A model generated the notes under the pieces. The model saw nothing but the letters and a program-made list of their open reading frames with translations. It was not told where the DNA came from and made no database searches. Shown piece after piece: positions 41,406 to 53,013 of a stretch of 64,000 nt of DNA. Both the position numbers and the translations under genes were made by a program. The stretch comes from Lophium mytilinum (taxonomy: Eukaryota > Ascomycota > Dothideomycetes > Mytilinidiales > Mytilinidiaceae), in assembly GCA_010093605.1 (NCBI GenBank), contig MU004181.1:1798001-1862000 (forward strand), given 5' to 3'. Each line of letters begins with the position of its first letter. The first letter of the stretch is position 1.

Positions 41406-43818
41406 TCAAACCTCGGTCACCATGCTCCTAGTCTCCCGCAAGGCAATGAGCTTCTGAATAGCCTCATCAAGGGGTAGAACCGTCAGAGCCCCAGTAGAAT
41501 CCCGAATGCGAATGCTCACTGAGCGATTCTCCATCTCCTGCGCACCCAGAACTGTGAATTTCAAAATTAGCTCAGCCCTTGATCTCACTATAGATCTAGT
41601 ATTCTTACCGAAGATGAAGTTGTATTGCAACAGTTGACCCGTGCGGACCTTCTTGTTCAACGTGTTCGCTCCGAGATCAACGTCGGCATGTATCTCATGC
41701 GATCTCAGGATCGCGTGAACCTCTTTTACGTAGTCTGAAGCCGAAGACATGACAGGGATAATCAGGACTTGCCGAGGACTCAACCAGAATGGCCATTTCC
41801 CGCCGAAATGCTCGGTGAGAATGGCGATGAAGCGTTCAAAACTTCCATAGATAGCTCGATGAATCATGACTGGACGAGCATAACCTGCGGCAGGGTCATT
41901 TGTGGTAGTAGACTGCACTGCTGAATCCGCGGCCGGAGCGGTAGTCGCTTCAGCACTCGCATCTGCTTCTTCTACCTTTGGTTTTGCCGTGACCTCCGAG
42001 GTCATGTACTCAAGCTTGAATTGCTGAGGTAGCTGGAAGTCGAGCTGGATAGTGGCGCACTGTCGGAACGTCAATAAGAGTGTACACTTTTATGGCAACT
42101 TAGACTCACCTGGAACTGACGCTTGAGGGCGTCCATGATTGTGATGTCGATCTTGGGGCCGTAGAAAGCGCCGTCACCGGGATTCAGCTCCCACTTGGCG
42201 TTTCCTTTGGCAGTGAACTCATCCAGGGCGTCAGTCAATCGTTTTTCGGCCAGATCCCACGTCTTAATGTCTCCCAGGAACTTGTCTGGCCTGGTTGACA
42301 GTTTCATCTTGAAGAGGAATCCGAAATTGCCGTAGACGGCTTGCAGGAAATCAAAAAGTCCGGTGATCTCTTCGCTGATCTGAGCCTGAGTACAGAAGAT
42401 ATGAGTGTCGTCTTGCTGAAAACGTCTCACTCGTGTGAGGCCCCCAAGAGCCCCAGAAGCTTCATTCCTATGCAAGATCCCAAAGTCCGCCATGCGTATG
42501 GGTAGCTCACGATAGCTGCGTTCCCGAAATCCGAATATCAAGCAATGACCTGGACAGTTCATAGGCTTCAGACCCCATTGATCCTTCTCGACTTCGAAGG
42601 TGAACATATCGTCCTTGTAATCTAGAACATGTTAGTGCGAGACTTATAGCCTGTGGCCAATATGCAGTCTAATCACTTACGTTGCCAATGCCCTGACTTC
42701 TTCCACAGCTCAGAATTGAACATGTTGGGAGATATGACCTCTTGGTATCCGCGTTTCCAGTACTCTGACCGCATAAATTTCTGAAGGGTGTTATAAATGA
42801 TAGTCCCATGAGGGAGGAAGAAGGAAGAGCCCGGCGACATCTCATGGAAGAAGAAGAGCTCCTGCTCCTTTCCAATTTTGCGATGATCTCTCTTAGCAGC
42901 CTCTTCAAGATATTTGAGGTGCTCTGTAAGTAGCTTTTTGTCTGGGAAGGATATGCCATAGATCCGCTGGAGAGAAGGTCCTTTCGGGTCTCCCAGAAAG
43001 TATGATGCCGAGTGCTTCATAACCTGGAAAGCCTTTATTCTCCCAGTGTCAGGAACGTGAGGACCTCGGCAAAGATCGATCAACGGACCACAGCGATAGA
43101 CTGTGGTGGATGTACCGTCTGGGATCTTATCCTTGATGATGTGCTGCTTGAAGGGATTCGACTGAAACATCTCTAGAAGGGCTTCCTTGGTAAGAACAAG
43201 TCGCTCGAACTTCTGTCGTTCCTTGATAATTGACAAGGAAAGGGCAGTAAGTGGCTCCCTATCATCGTTATGTACAGCCGCCTTCTCGGGCAACTCCATC
43301 TCATAGTAGAAGCCCTCGTCCGTGGGTGGGCCAATGCAGAGGTGACAACCGAATCGTCGCTCAGCAGCTTCTCCCAAGATGTGTGCCGACGAGTGCCAAA
43401 AGACCTTCTTTCCTTCCTCGTTGTCGAAGTCGAGGAACTCGAGCGAGGAATCGGTCTCAAGTGGCCGCAGTATGTCCCATAGCTCGCCATTGACCTTCGA
43501 AATGACGGTACGATCGAGCAGCGACTTGCTCAACGACTTCGCGATCATTGCTGGTGTGGTCTCCCAGGACTTTCCAATCTCAATTCGACCATCTGGCAGG
43601 GTGATCTTGATCGATTCGCGAGGCTTTTTGGAAACTTCGTCGTCATATTGGGCTTTGAGTTTCTCGAAGATGGCGATGCGGTGGTCGAAATATGGCGGGG
43701 GAGGGCTAAGCTCGAGGGACTTGGATGCACCGCTAGGAGCCTTCTTTGCCTTTTTTTTCTGGGCAAGCGCAGCAGCCGGAGCCGGTGGCTGCTCGGCACT
43801 GCGGTGAGGGAGGTCCAT
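41406..43818 (-). CDS. THS1: Threonyl-tRNA synthetase
   Basis: Charges tRNA-Thr. Exons 42681..43818, 42110..42621, 41609..42059 and 41406..41551 give 748 aa. TGS domain ([18 protein letters not shown]), editing domain with [10 protein letters not shown], class II motifs 2 and 3 ([20 protein letters not shown], then [17 protein letters not shown]) and the anticodon-binding end [16 protein letters not shown]. Motif 1 is near [14 protein letters not shown]. The last intron (57 bp) has no stop and is a multiple of three; removing it restores [12 protein letters not shown], as in the family. A 45-residue Ala/Thr/Glu-rich insertion sits before motif 3. No mitochondrial targeting peptide is evident, so this is the cytosolic form, though dual use through an upstream start cannot be excluded. 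Confidence 0.95.
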
Positions 43819-44239
43819 GGTGTTGCTGGTTCAATTGCTCCAGCGGGCTCAAACTAAATATCGCGAGCTTGAGTCACCCGTGTTGGAGACAGCCTTGGTG
43901 GGGTATTTTGAAACGGGATGACTCAGCCGCATCCGCCACTGTATCTTTCCGTCTAAGCGGGCTGGTCGCTCTCACGTTATCATTCATTGACCGCAAGGTT
44001 CGATTTGGGGGAGTTAAGGCCGGACGTGTAGAGTCATAGACACGCACATAAACAGGTAGAGTCATAGACAGGCAGAGCACAGCACAGCATGTAAAACATG
44101 TCTATATCGAATTATGCAAGTTGCATCCTATTACTAGGAATGACATCTCTGTTCACCAGGTCCAAGAGCAGTCTTCTCAACGCCCAATGCTAAAGTTACG
44201 AATGAAAGAGCCATTGATGCTCGACCGGCAATCGCTTCC
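43819..44239. other. Intergenic between ThrRS promoter and RVS167 stop
   Basis: 420 bp. Contains a short direct repeat, GTAGAGTCATAGACA with AGGTAGAGTCATAGACAGG, at about 44029-44072. No gene. Confidence 0.45.
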
Positions 44240-45836
44240 CTATGAATTCAGGCGTACGTAGTTTCCTAAGAGCTAGTCAGAATATTCACTCTTCACCGCA
44301 GATAATAATAGTATTACCTGGAAATTGACCTTGCCGTCCATTGACCCTCCCAGTCCACCATTCTTGATCGTTTGAGGTCCTTGTGATGATTTCGATAACA
44401 TCTCCGGTGGTGAAGCTCAGGTCACCCTCAGCTTGCGCCTCGTAATCGTACAGAGCAGTCACCGTCTCCACGGCAGGGACGCCACTAAGCCGCGAGGGCT
44501 TGGGCTTTGGTGGAGGCGGCGCCGCACCCTTGGACTTCGCTGCGGCACCCCAAGAGCTACCGGTGCTGTTTGCACGACCGACTCCGAATGTTCCAGCTGC
44601 TAGGGCAGGTGATAGTGCGTTCTTTTCGGGATTTGGGCTGTATGGCGGGGGCGGAGTTTCTGTTGAATCTAGAGTTGACCGCCGTTGAGGGGCGGTTTTC
44701 CCTTCAATGGCTAGTTTGTTGCCATACTTCAGTTGCCCGGGTTTCCGGCCGCCTGTAGTCTTGTATTTGGTGATAGAGATAGCTTCCGCCTGATCCTGGA
44801 CGTCGCCCCGCTTCTTTTCGAAGGCTGCCTCGATATCAAGCGTCAAATCGAAGTACCCGATATCAATGCTTTGCATCTTCTCGTGCAATGTGTAGAACAC
44901 GTTTAGCTGCATGTAGTAGAATGACTGGAAAAGGGGTCGAATAAACTCTCTTTCCAGCCGGAAAAGTTTGGGTAGTTCGTCCTTCAGCAAGTCGTTGAAG
45001 TAATTGAACTCCTGAGTAGCCTGTTCGACGTCGTTCTCGGCCCTGTACATTGCTTTTTCGTCTTTCAGGGTCTTCTCTTTTTTGTCCTGCAACTTCTTCT
45101 GCGTCGCCCTATGGCGATCGTAGTCGAGCTGCTTGTGGTCACGTTTCACTGCCACCTTTCGAATAACCTTGATGATCTCCAAGAGTTCGTCCGCAGGTCG
45201 AATTACCCGAGTCTCGATCATCTCTAGTTCGGGCTGGAGAGTAGCTTGCAGGTCGTGGACAATGGCCTCGTATTCCTCGCACGCTCTTATTCCCTCAGGG
45301 TTCCCCTCCTGCACGAACGAGTCTGGATCCGACATGCGGCCGGAGATGGGCTGGTAGATTTCGGCGCATGCCTTGGAGAACTCAATCTGGTGCGTGAGCA
45401 TTCCTAGTAGTAAGGTCAGAATTGTAGGAGAGCGCGAAGTTGGGGTACGGACCATTTATGGCGTCGAAGTACCTGGGATATGTTAGAGCACGTAGACTAC
45501 TACCACCATGTTCGGAGGCTCACTTTTTCGATTCATCGTGCAGTCTCTTCGTCTCCTTCTCCAGCTCTTGGAACCGTCTCTCGGCATCCGAGTAGACTGC
45601 ATCCTTTGTGTTGTCGCCCTACCCCACGTTCACGATCAGCTGAGGCTCAACTGGCGATACCGGATGTCGTCGCGATACGCAACGACAGCAGAGGGAGGCG
45701 ATCATACAAGATTAAAGCGCTGCTTGATGGTTTGAGGCGCCTGCGAAACATGAGTTAGCGAGCGTCCGCAAGAGTTGCGGTCTCCAAGCAGAGTACGGAC
45801 CCGAGTGACGCTCTTCGTGAGGCCTTTCCAACTCAT
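44240..45836 (-). CDS. RVS167: Rvs167/amphiphysin-like BAR-SH3 protein
   Basis: Binds and bends membranes at endocytic sites, with actin-patch partners on the SH3 domain. Exons 45801..45836, 45708..45740, 45524..45618, 45453..45472, 44318..45403 and 44240..44265 give 431 aa. Small 5' exons encode MSWKGLTKSVTR, APQTIKQRFNL, GDNTKDAVYSDAERRFQELE and YFDAIN, the conserved start of the BAR domain; the first intron (60 bp, GCTAAC branch) is stop-free and a multiple of three. BAR about 1-245. Pro/Ser linker (PPPPYSPNPEK, PPPPKPKPSRL). SH3 about 370-431: ALYDYEAQAEGDLSFTTGD to EWWTGRVNGRQGQFPG, completed by the last 26-bp exon (GNYVRLNS). Confidence 0.95.
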
Positions 45837-46369
45837 TGGTCCTTTGTGGGTGTCGCAGCGACAGCAGATTGGATATAGCGGCAAGCTGAATATGCTGGGA
45901 ACTGTGGATAAAGGGGGTGTGAAGTGCTATATGGGAGTCGTGGGCGAGGTTTGCGCAAGTCCGGGGCTCTTTGAAGCCGTCTATGACATATGACGAAGGC
46001 AGATGTGGCTTAGCACAAGTTACCCAAACGCGAGGACAAACTGGAATTTATGCAGGGCGGCGGCTGGGCAGCGGCAAGCGTGTTGCTTTTTCTTCACTAA
46101 CGCAACAGCTGTGAATGAATCTAGGCAGCTTGAAAGCGAACATTTGCCAGATACGTGTGTACGAGCCCGTAGCCTGCAGACAGCGATCTGGCGCAAGGTT
46201 GGCCCTCATTCGTGTTCGGATATCCTTCGTCCTGTTTGCGGAGATGTCGGCGAGCCGCCCGCCGCGCTAAGCAAATCTCCATATCTGATAATCAGACCCG
46301 ACCGAGGAGGCAAATCCACCACCACTACTCCTCCATCAACCACCCTCGTCCGGGTCTCTTCCCTTCATC
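45837..46369. promoter_or_regulatory. Divergent promoter region of RVS167 and NFS1
   Basis: 533 bp between divergent starts. No coding frame with family signal. The plus-side leader (46310-46369) is C/A-rich, as usual before fungal starts. Confidence 0.45.
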
Positions 46370-48157
46370 ATGTCTAATATTGCGCCATCAGCAGCGAGGC
46401 AGGCCCTCCGTGTCTGCTCACGGCGATACCCATCGAACTCGCTCTCCCGCTTCGCACACCGCGCCGCGGCCACTGGATGCCATGGACGAAGCTATGTCAC
46501 AGAGACGAAGCCGGTTAATGCCACCATCAACGTGGACACGACCATCAAGGCGGAACGGGAGGCCTTCATGAAGGAAACGGGGAGCAGCCCGGCCCGTGAG
46601 ATCATGCCCACCACTGGGCTCAGCGCGGACGTGATGATGAGTCCCACGGCAGGTATATTTTCTCCACCCTGGCTCGGTTAAGAATTGTCGGTAGCTAATC
46701 CAGCACAGGTATCTTGAAACAAGCAACTATCATGGACGAAGGCACTCGCCCTATTTATCTAGACATGCAAGCAACGACTCCGATGGACCCCCGAGTAGTC
46801 GATGCAATGCTGCCATACATGACGGGCATGTACGGCAATCCTCACTCGAGGACCCATGCGTACGGATGGGAGGTTGACAAGGCGATTGAGCAAGCACGAG
46901 AGCACATTGCTGGCCTCATTGGTGCCGACCCGAAAGAAATAATATTTACCAGTGGCGCAACGGAGAGCAACAACATGAGCATCAAAGGCCTGGTAAGATT
47001 CTTCATGCGAAATGGCAAGAAGAAGCACGTCATCACTTGCCAGACGGAGCACAAATGCGTTCTCGATAGTTGTCGCCATTTGCAGGACGACGGCATTGAC
47101 GTAACATACTTGCCCGTGCAGAGCAACGGTCTAGTCGACATGACACAGCTAGAAGCCGCGATACGACCAGATACCTGTCTGGTCAGCATAATGACCGTAA
47201 ACAACGAAATCGGCGTGGTCCAGCCCATTGACGAGATTGGGGCGCTTTGCCGGTCTAAGAAGGTCTTCTTCCACACGGATGCCGCACAAGCTGTCGGAAA
47301 GATTCCACTCGATGTGAACAAGTCGAAGATAGACCTGATGTCGATCTCCGGGCATAAGATATATGGACCTAAAGGTATTGGCGCATGCTATGTTCGCAGG
47401 AGACCACGAGTCAGACTCGATCCAATCATCAGTGGAGGTGGCCAAGAGCGCGGGCTGAGAAGCGGAACTTTAGCTCCGTCACTAGCCATTGGGTTCGGCG
47501 AGGCTGCTCGAATTTGCAAAGAAGAGATGGCAGTAAGTTCGACCATTCCGTTGCCCCTCAAATCCTATATGATTATTCGCTTTTACACATGCATGGCTTT
47601 CTGAGCGCCTGGATGCGAGCTACAATGGCCGTCTGGGCGCGATAATGTCACACAGCAAGACCTATGAACTGGAGATACTTTTCCTGGACGAAATAAATTC
47701 GAGAACATCGCAGTCAGACGCTGACTAGAACTAGTACGATACGAAACGTATTGCCGCGCTATCTAAGCGGCTCCTAAGCGGTCTTCTCTCTCTTGAACAT
47801 ACGAGTCTGAATGGAGATGCTACGCGCCATTATCCCGGCTGCGTTAATGTCTCATTCGCCTATGTCGAAGGAGAGTCGCTGCTCATGGCTTTGAAAGATA
47901 TTGCCCTTTCATCAGGAAGCGCATGTACATCAGCCTCGCTCGAGCCGAGCTATGTTCTGAGAGCCCTCGGAAGCAGTGATGAGAGCGCCCACAGTAGCAT
48001 TCGCTTTGGTATTGGCCGATTCACCACCGAGGCCGAGATCGACTATGTGCTCAAGGCTGTGAGCGAAAGAGTCAGCTTCTTGAGGGAGCTTAGCCCGCTA
48101 TGGGAATTGGTTCAGGAGGGTGTCGATCTCAACACCATTGAATGGAGCCAGCACTAG
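46370..48157 (+). CDS. NFS1: Mitochondrial cysteine desulfurase
   Basis: PLP enzyme that takes sulfur from cysteine for Fe-S cluster assembly on Isu1, with Isd11 and frataxin. Exons 46370..46652, 46709..47532 and 47735..48157 give 509 aa. Basic N-terminal presequence ([20 protein letters not shown]). Catalytic core: [61 protein letters not shown]-lysine motif [14 protein letters not shown], mobile-loop Cys in [17 protein letters not shown]. The second intron (202 bp) is long for this locus and contains an unbroken 43-codon stretch with no match to the family; normal splicing gives [13 protein letters not shown], as in homologs. Confidence 0.96.
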
Positions 48158-48757
48158 GGATGCCGAAGTACTTCTAACGAACTGGCGTGTTTTGGGCTTG
48201 GATTTTTGGTTTGCGTGGGAGCTCCCAGGCGAAATGGACGCTCGGAATCCCAATTGTGTATACTATCGCTCTTTACTATCATTCGCTGAAACTATATGGT
48301 TACGCGATGGAGCAAATAATAGGCTACCTTTGTAGTTCCCACCTTTGGGGACCATAGGAAGACATCTACTCTTTACAACCCCAGATTCTTGCGTCTCGTG
48401 AACTCCTTAGTGAAGTAATAGTATTTGTAGTGTATTGAAAGGACAACACGATTATAGGTCGCGTGTTTTCTTGAAATAAAGTCGAACGGTCCGTGCAGGT
48501 GACGATGCTTCGCCGAAATGCTCGGCGGAGGTGGGGAACCTCAACCACTCCATCCATCTGGGACACGACCACATTATTTTCCGTGCAAGCCAGCACGACG
48601 AAGAGAGACCCTAGCCCTTGCGACCTTAACATAAGAGCTGATCCTCCTTTTATCCCGGAATTCCGCGTGATTGTCATGGCTCGATGACTTGTGAAGTTCC
48701 CTTATGGACCGTCGAACCTCACTCGCGATATAGTCGTTCCAGAGCTTGGGTCGCAAC
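48158..48757. other. Intergenic between NFS1 and the ESCRT-I gene
   Basis: 600 bp, same-strand neighbours: NFS1 3' flank and the Vps23 promoter. The frames at 48366-48687 are not supported. Confidence 0.45.
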
Positions 48758-50756
48758 ATGGCTCCCGTGCCAGAGAAGGTCCTGAACTGGCTGTACAGTG
48801 TACTTCCTAGTGTAAGCTTGCCGTGGGTCTGCTATGTCTTATAATGGCGCAGTTCTAATCGATCCCCGCAGGAATACCTAGATGCCAATCGTACCTACTC
48901 CGACGTCGCTGAGACCCTCTCGCACTATCCTTCCCTGTCTCCAAGAACGGAGGTCTACAGTATGCAATACACTCGAACCCAACTTCAAGCGGTCATATAC
49001 AAGGACTCAGGCTCACTTCTGTGGCAGCCTACGAAAATGGAGCATCAGCCCTGCTCCTACAACTTAGCGGAACACTTCCAGTGATCTTTCGAGGTGCCAC
49101 ATACGGGTTTCCTATACATCTATGGGTGCCTCATCGATATCCACAAGAGGCCCCCATGGTATACGTCGTGCCCTCCCAAGACATGCTTGTGAGGCCCGGC
49201 CAGCACGTCAGTGGAGATGGAAGGGTATATCACCCATACCTAGCACAATGGGGCAAATACTGGGACGTAAGTTAGAGATGCTGTTGTCCCGAACACTTTC
49301 TCTGCTTCCTGAACTCGTTCAAATGGATCGTACTGAAATATTACTTCCAACAGAAATCCACAATTTTCGACTTCCTCGCAGTCTTGCGCGGCGTATTCAC
49401 CAAAGAACCCCCAGTCCGCTCGAAACAACAAGCACAATTCAACTCTGCTAATACAGCTTCGGTACCTCCACCAGTACCACCTACACCAGAGGAATGGCGA
49501 CGGTCAATGCAAGGCTCCCCTGCTCCTTCCCCAGCTCCTGCCCAACGACCTCAACCACCACCCAAGCCACCGAAACCGTACGAGCGCCCTCCAAACAGGC
49601 CACTCCAACAGCCAGAGACGCAGTACGATAGGACAGGACCCCCCTCAAATGCAACATATGCACCACAAATACCTGCAAAACCATATGGCCGAACAGATGG
49701 CTGGCAACAGCCGGCAGGACAACCTCAGATATTACCTCAACGGCAATCAAGTTATGACACAAACCCTCCAACTCCATTGGGACGTCCTCTGAGGCCACAT
49801 ATCCAATCACAGGGGCCACAGCAGCCCTTTCAGATTGCTTCGCATGAGTTGGGGAGCCCTGTTAGCCCCATCACTCCGGAGGGACAGCCAAGGAACTCGA
49901 CGTCTCAATACCAGCAGCCTTTGCTTACTCAACGGGTCCCTACAAGTCATCCGTATCCTCCCCCATCACAGCAACGTGGGAACTATCCCCAAGTCCAGTT
50001 TCAGCAACCACCTCTCAACATGTACCCTCCGTCTCAGCGACACCAGCCCATGATCCCTCCCATCTCACAATTACCCCTCAAGCCGAAACAGCCCATCCTG
50101 GACTTGTTAGACTCCCCCTTAGACGTGACACTGCCATCTCAGAGCGGCCTATCAGCTCCGATTCCAGCGCCGCCTATACCCCCAAATCCAGAGAAGGACG
50201 CTCTTCTCACAGCGCTCTCTTCCACTTTAGTCGCCCAGCTTCGGCAGAACATCACCGATAACACTAATGCTATTGCTCCACTGCAGGCACAACAACAGGC
50301 GCTCCGGGAAGCACACTCTCGGCTACAGTCAGAACTCGATCAGCTGCAGCAATTAGACGCTGCTTTAGCATCAAACGAGCATATCCTCCGTGACGCGATG
50401 GTCGAAGCGGACCGTGTCATGGAAGATGCACGCACCCGCAAGGTGCCAGACGTCGACGACGTGCTAGTCGCGCCATTCGTCGTAGGGGGGCAATTGTACA
50501 CCCTTTGCGCCGAGGAGCGGGCATGTGCCGACGCCCTGTTCGTTCTGGGTCGAGCGCTGGATAAAGGTCGCGTAGGCGCCGACGTCTTCATCAAGGTCAG
50601 GCCTATCCCCTCTCTCTTCCCGTAGATGTCCGAATGACGACGTGCTGACGAGTGCTACAGCAAACACGAAGTTTGGCCCGCGAGCAATTCTTGAAGAAGG
50701 CCCTAATCAAGAAAATTTCCAAAGGCATGGCCTTGGACGAGTATCAGATGCGGTGA
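48758..50756 (+). CDS. STP22: ESCRT-I subunit Vps23/TSG101
   Basis: Sorts ubiquitinated membrane proteins into multivesicular bodies. Exons 48758..48811, 48872..48959, 49028..49266, 49354..50595 and 50661..50756 give 572 aa. UEV domain, about 1-145: VPEKVLNWLYSVLPSEYLD, NRTYSDVAETLSHYPSLSPR, TYENGASALLLQLSGTLPVI, FRGATYGFPIHLWVPHRYP, then FDFLAVLRGVF. A long Pro/Gln-rich linker (about 150-395) carries many PPxP-type motifs. Then a coiled coil (IAPLQAQQQALREAHSRLQS) and the steadiness box (EERACADALFVLGRALDKGR to KKALIKKISKGMALDEYQ). The second exon donor GTATGC and third acceptor TGGCAG are set by phase. Confidence 0.95.
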
Positions 50757-51671
50757 GTTGCATGGGTAGCGGAGATGCCGCCGGCTCCGTCTAGGGTGCT
50801 CCCATCGATGCGGTCTGGAGCGCACCATAAGCATCAAGACAGGCTTCCTGAACAAACTCCCTGTAGATATATGCAATGAACGACGGGTCCTCAGCTGCTG
50901 ACCTCATAAATCAACTCGACCCTGCACTCGCCTGTCAAGGTGACCGGGGCTTCTGCGACGTTACTCGCAGAATGAACATGATAGTCGTTGCATCTGAGCT
51001 TACGCTCCTAGGGTATCAATAAACTCTTTAGCTGACTGTATGCCACCTACGACATCGTCCTCGCTAACGTACATCGTCTCGCTAACCCTTCATGTCGGAG
51101 ATACTCCGAACGAGCATGGTGCAAGGTTTGTTTCGATCTCATTGCTGATGATTGGTTTATCACAACGACTGTTTTCCTTCCCGTCTGGTCACATACGACA
51201 CATCTCACAACATATCAGAATCAAACACAGGCAAGAACAGTTTTGCAAGGAGTAGAAAGCGCACAAGGCGTGATCCATTATGTCCGACTCAAACTACCGA
51301 GAGAGTACATCCATGAATGAAAAACAAACGACCAATCCAGTCCCATCAACCGAACCGACTGTTTAGTGAACGATCTTGTTGCTTTCTTTGCTGTGTACTC
51401 CTATGAGGAAAGCACTGTTTGCCAGGAAAACAAAATGCTAGATCTTGTTATCAGGATCTATCGTGCAGAGCGTGTGGCGCTTTAGTATTGGGGTGCACGC
51501 CGCCATTGGGATATCGTAATGAGAACAGGCAAGGAAAGCGAACACCAGTAACAATGTGAACGGAAAAAGAAAGAGAAACAAGAGTTTTAAAACGCCGTGG
51601 CCAAATGCTGGGTCTGGATCTTGCCAGATAGTGTGTGCTCAAGAAGGTAAGAAGTTTCGTTCGGGGGAGGC
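50757..51671. other. Intergenic, convergent 3' flanks
   Basis: About 915 bp between the stops of the ESCRT-I gene and the HAD gene. Nothing recognised; the 71-codon plus frame at 51040 has no family signal. Confidence 0.45.
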
Positions 51672-53013
51672 CTACTCCTCAATGGCGTGGGCAAGCTCGG
51701 GCAGGTCCAGGCTCGCCTTCAAGGCTTTCCTGTACTCGCGCTCGATGCCGTGCTTGACGGCGTCGAGGACGGTGTCGACGGTGGCCTTGGGTGTGAAGCG
51801 CGGCTTAGTGCCAGCCTCGAACACGCCCGTCTTGACGAGGATCGAGTACCAGTTGTTCTCGCTGTGCTGGTCGTACTCGTTGGTGCCGCGGATGTCCGAC
51901 TCCGGTGTGTCGCCGACAAAGTAGACGGTGTCGGGTGGCGAGTCGATGCCGTGTGTGTCCTTCCGCCACTGTTGTAGCAGACGGGTGGCGAACTGGAATG
52001 TGCCGATCTGGGGCTTGCCGAAGGCAGTTGTCTCGAGGTTCTTGCCTGTCACGGCCTTGAACATGGCCTCCAGCGACACGCGGAGCGCGCCCATGCCGAT
52101 GCGGGTGAGGTCGTGCGAGGCGCTCCAGACGACGTCGTTGTGGGAGAAGAAGACTGGTGGGCCCTCGTCGAAGGTCTCAGAGCGGGTACCAAGTCGTCCA
52201 TTCTTGGACATCAAGAGGTCGAGGATGATCTGCTGGTCGCAGGCCCAGTCACGGGAATCGGCAAACACGAAGATGGCCTCGATCTCGACTTCGGCGAAGT
52301 TGCGGGCGCGCGAGTTCTCGTACTCCTCCTTGGTCAGCTTCCGGAAGGGCGTCGTGTCCTGGTTGTCTTTGATGATGTCGCCAGGAGTGACCACGTCCTT
52401 GAAACCGTAGCCTTCAGCGACCTGTCGGCACTTCTCGCCCTCGCCGCCAACGACGAGGACGGTCTTGTACTGCTCGGCCATTTCCCGCATTGGGGTGTGG
52501 CCGCAGATGAACTGGCCAGGCGAGATCTCCATCTCGAGCTGCTTACTTAGCTGGATGCACCGCTCCTGCTCAGTCTTGCCGCCGCCGTTGGTGACGAAGA
52601 TGTAGGGGCTAGGAATCGTTAGTTCTGCTCTTCTAAGAGATGAGGGTTGCTACTTACACCTTGACGCCATAGGGGTTCTCGCCATTTAGCCACTTCATGG
52701 CCTCGATGGCCTCTGGGATCGGCCTGCCGCCGCGGATGAGGACACCATCGATATCGAAGGCGTAGGCGTACTTGTCAGTAACGGTAGTCTCAGGCGGTGT
52801 CGGCGGTGTGCCGGGGATCTGTGCAGCTTCAATCTCGTGGCGTGCTGTTTCGAAGGCCTGGGCGACCTCATTCGCCCCTGAGGGAGCCATGAGGTGCTTC
52901 GGGGGGACAACGACCACGGGACCCTTGGAGAGCTTCTCTGCCGAGGCAGCGTTTGAGCTGAGGCGGCGCATGAAGCGGCCCTCGTTGGGAATGATGAGTG
53001 ATGCAGGAGCCAT
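51672..53013 (-). CDS. HAD-superfamily hydrolase, CECR5/YKR070W-like
   Basis: Class IIA HAD phosphatase-like protein, mitochondrial in yeast; substrate unknown. Exons 52658..53013 and 51672..52608 (intron 49 bp, phase 2) give 430 aa. Start at the ATG of MAPASLIIPNEGRFMRRLSS, a basic amphipathic N-terminus that may be a mitochondrial presequence. HAD motif I: YAFDIDGVLIRGGRPIPEA. Motif II region: YGVKVPYIFVTNGGGKTEQE, formed by splicing. Cap domain: ICGHTPMREMAEQYKTVLVV. C-terminal motifs: TAFGKPQIGTFQFA (Lys) and VYFVGDTPESDIRGTNEYD (acidic motif IV). In motif I the pattern is DIDGV; the nucleophile Asp is kept. Confidence 0.92.
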
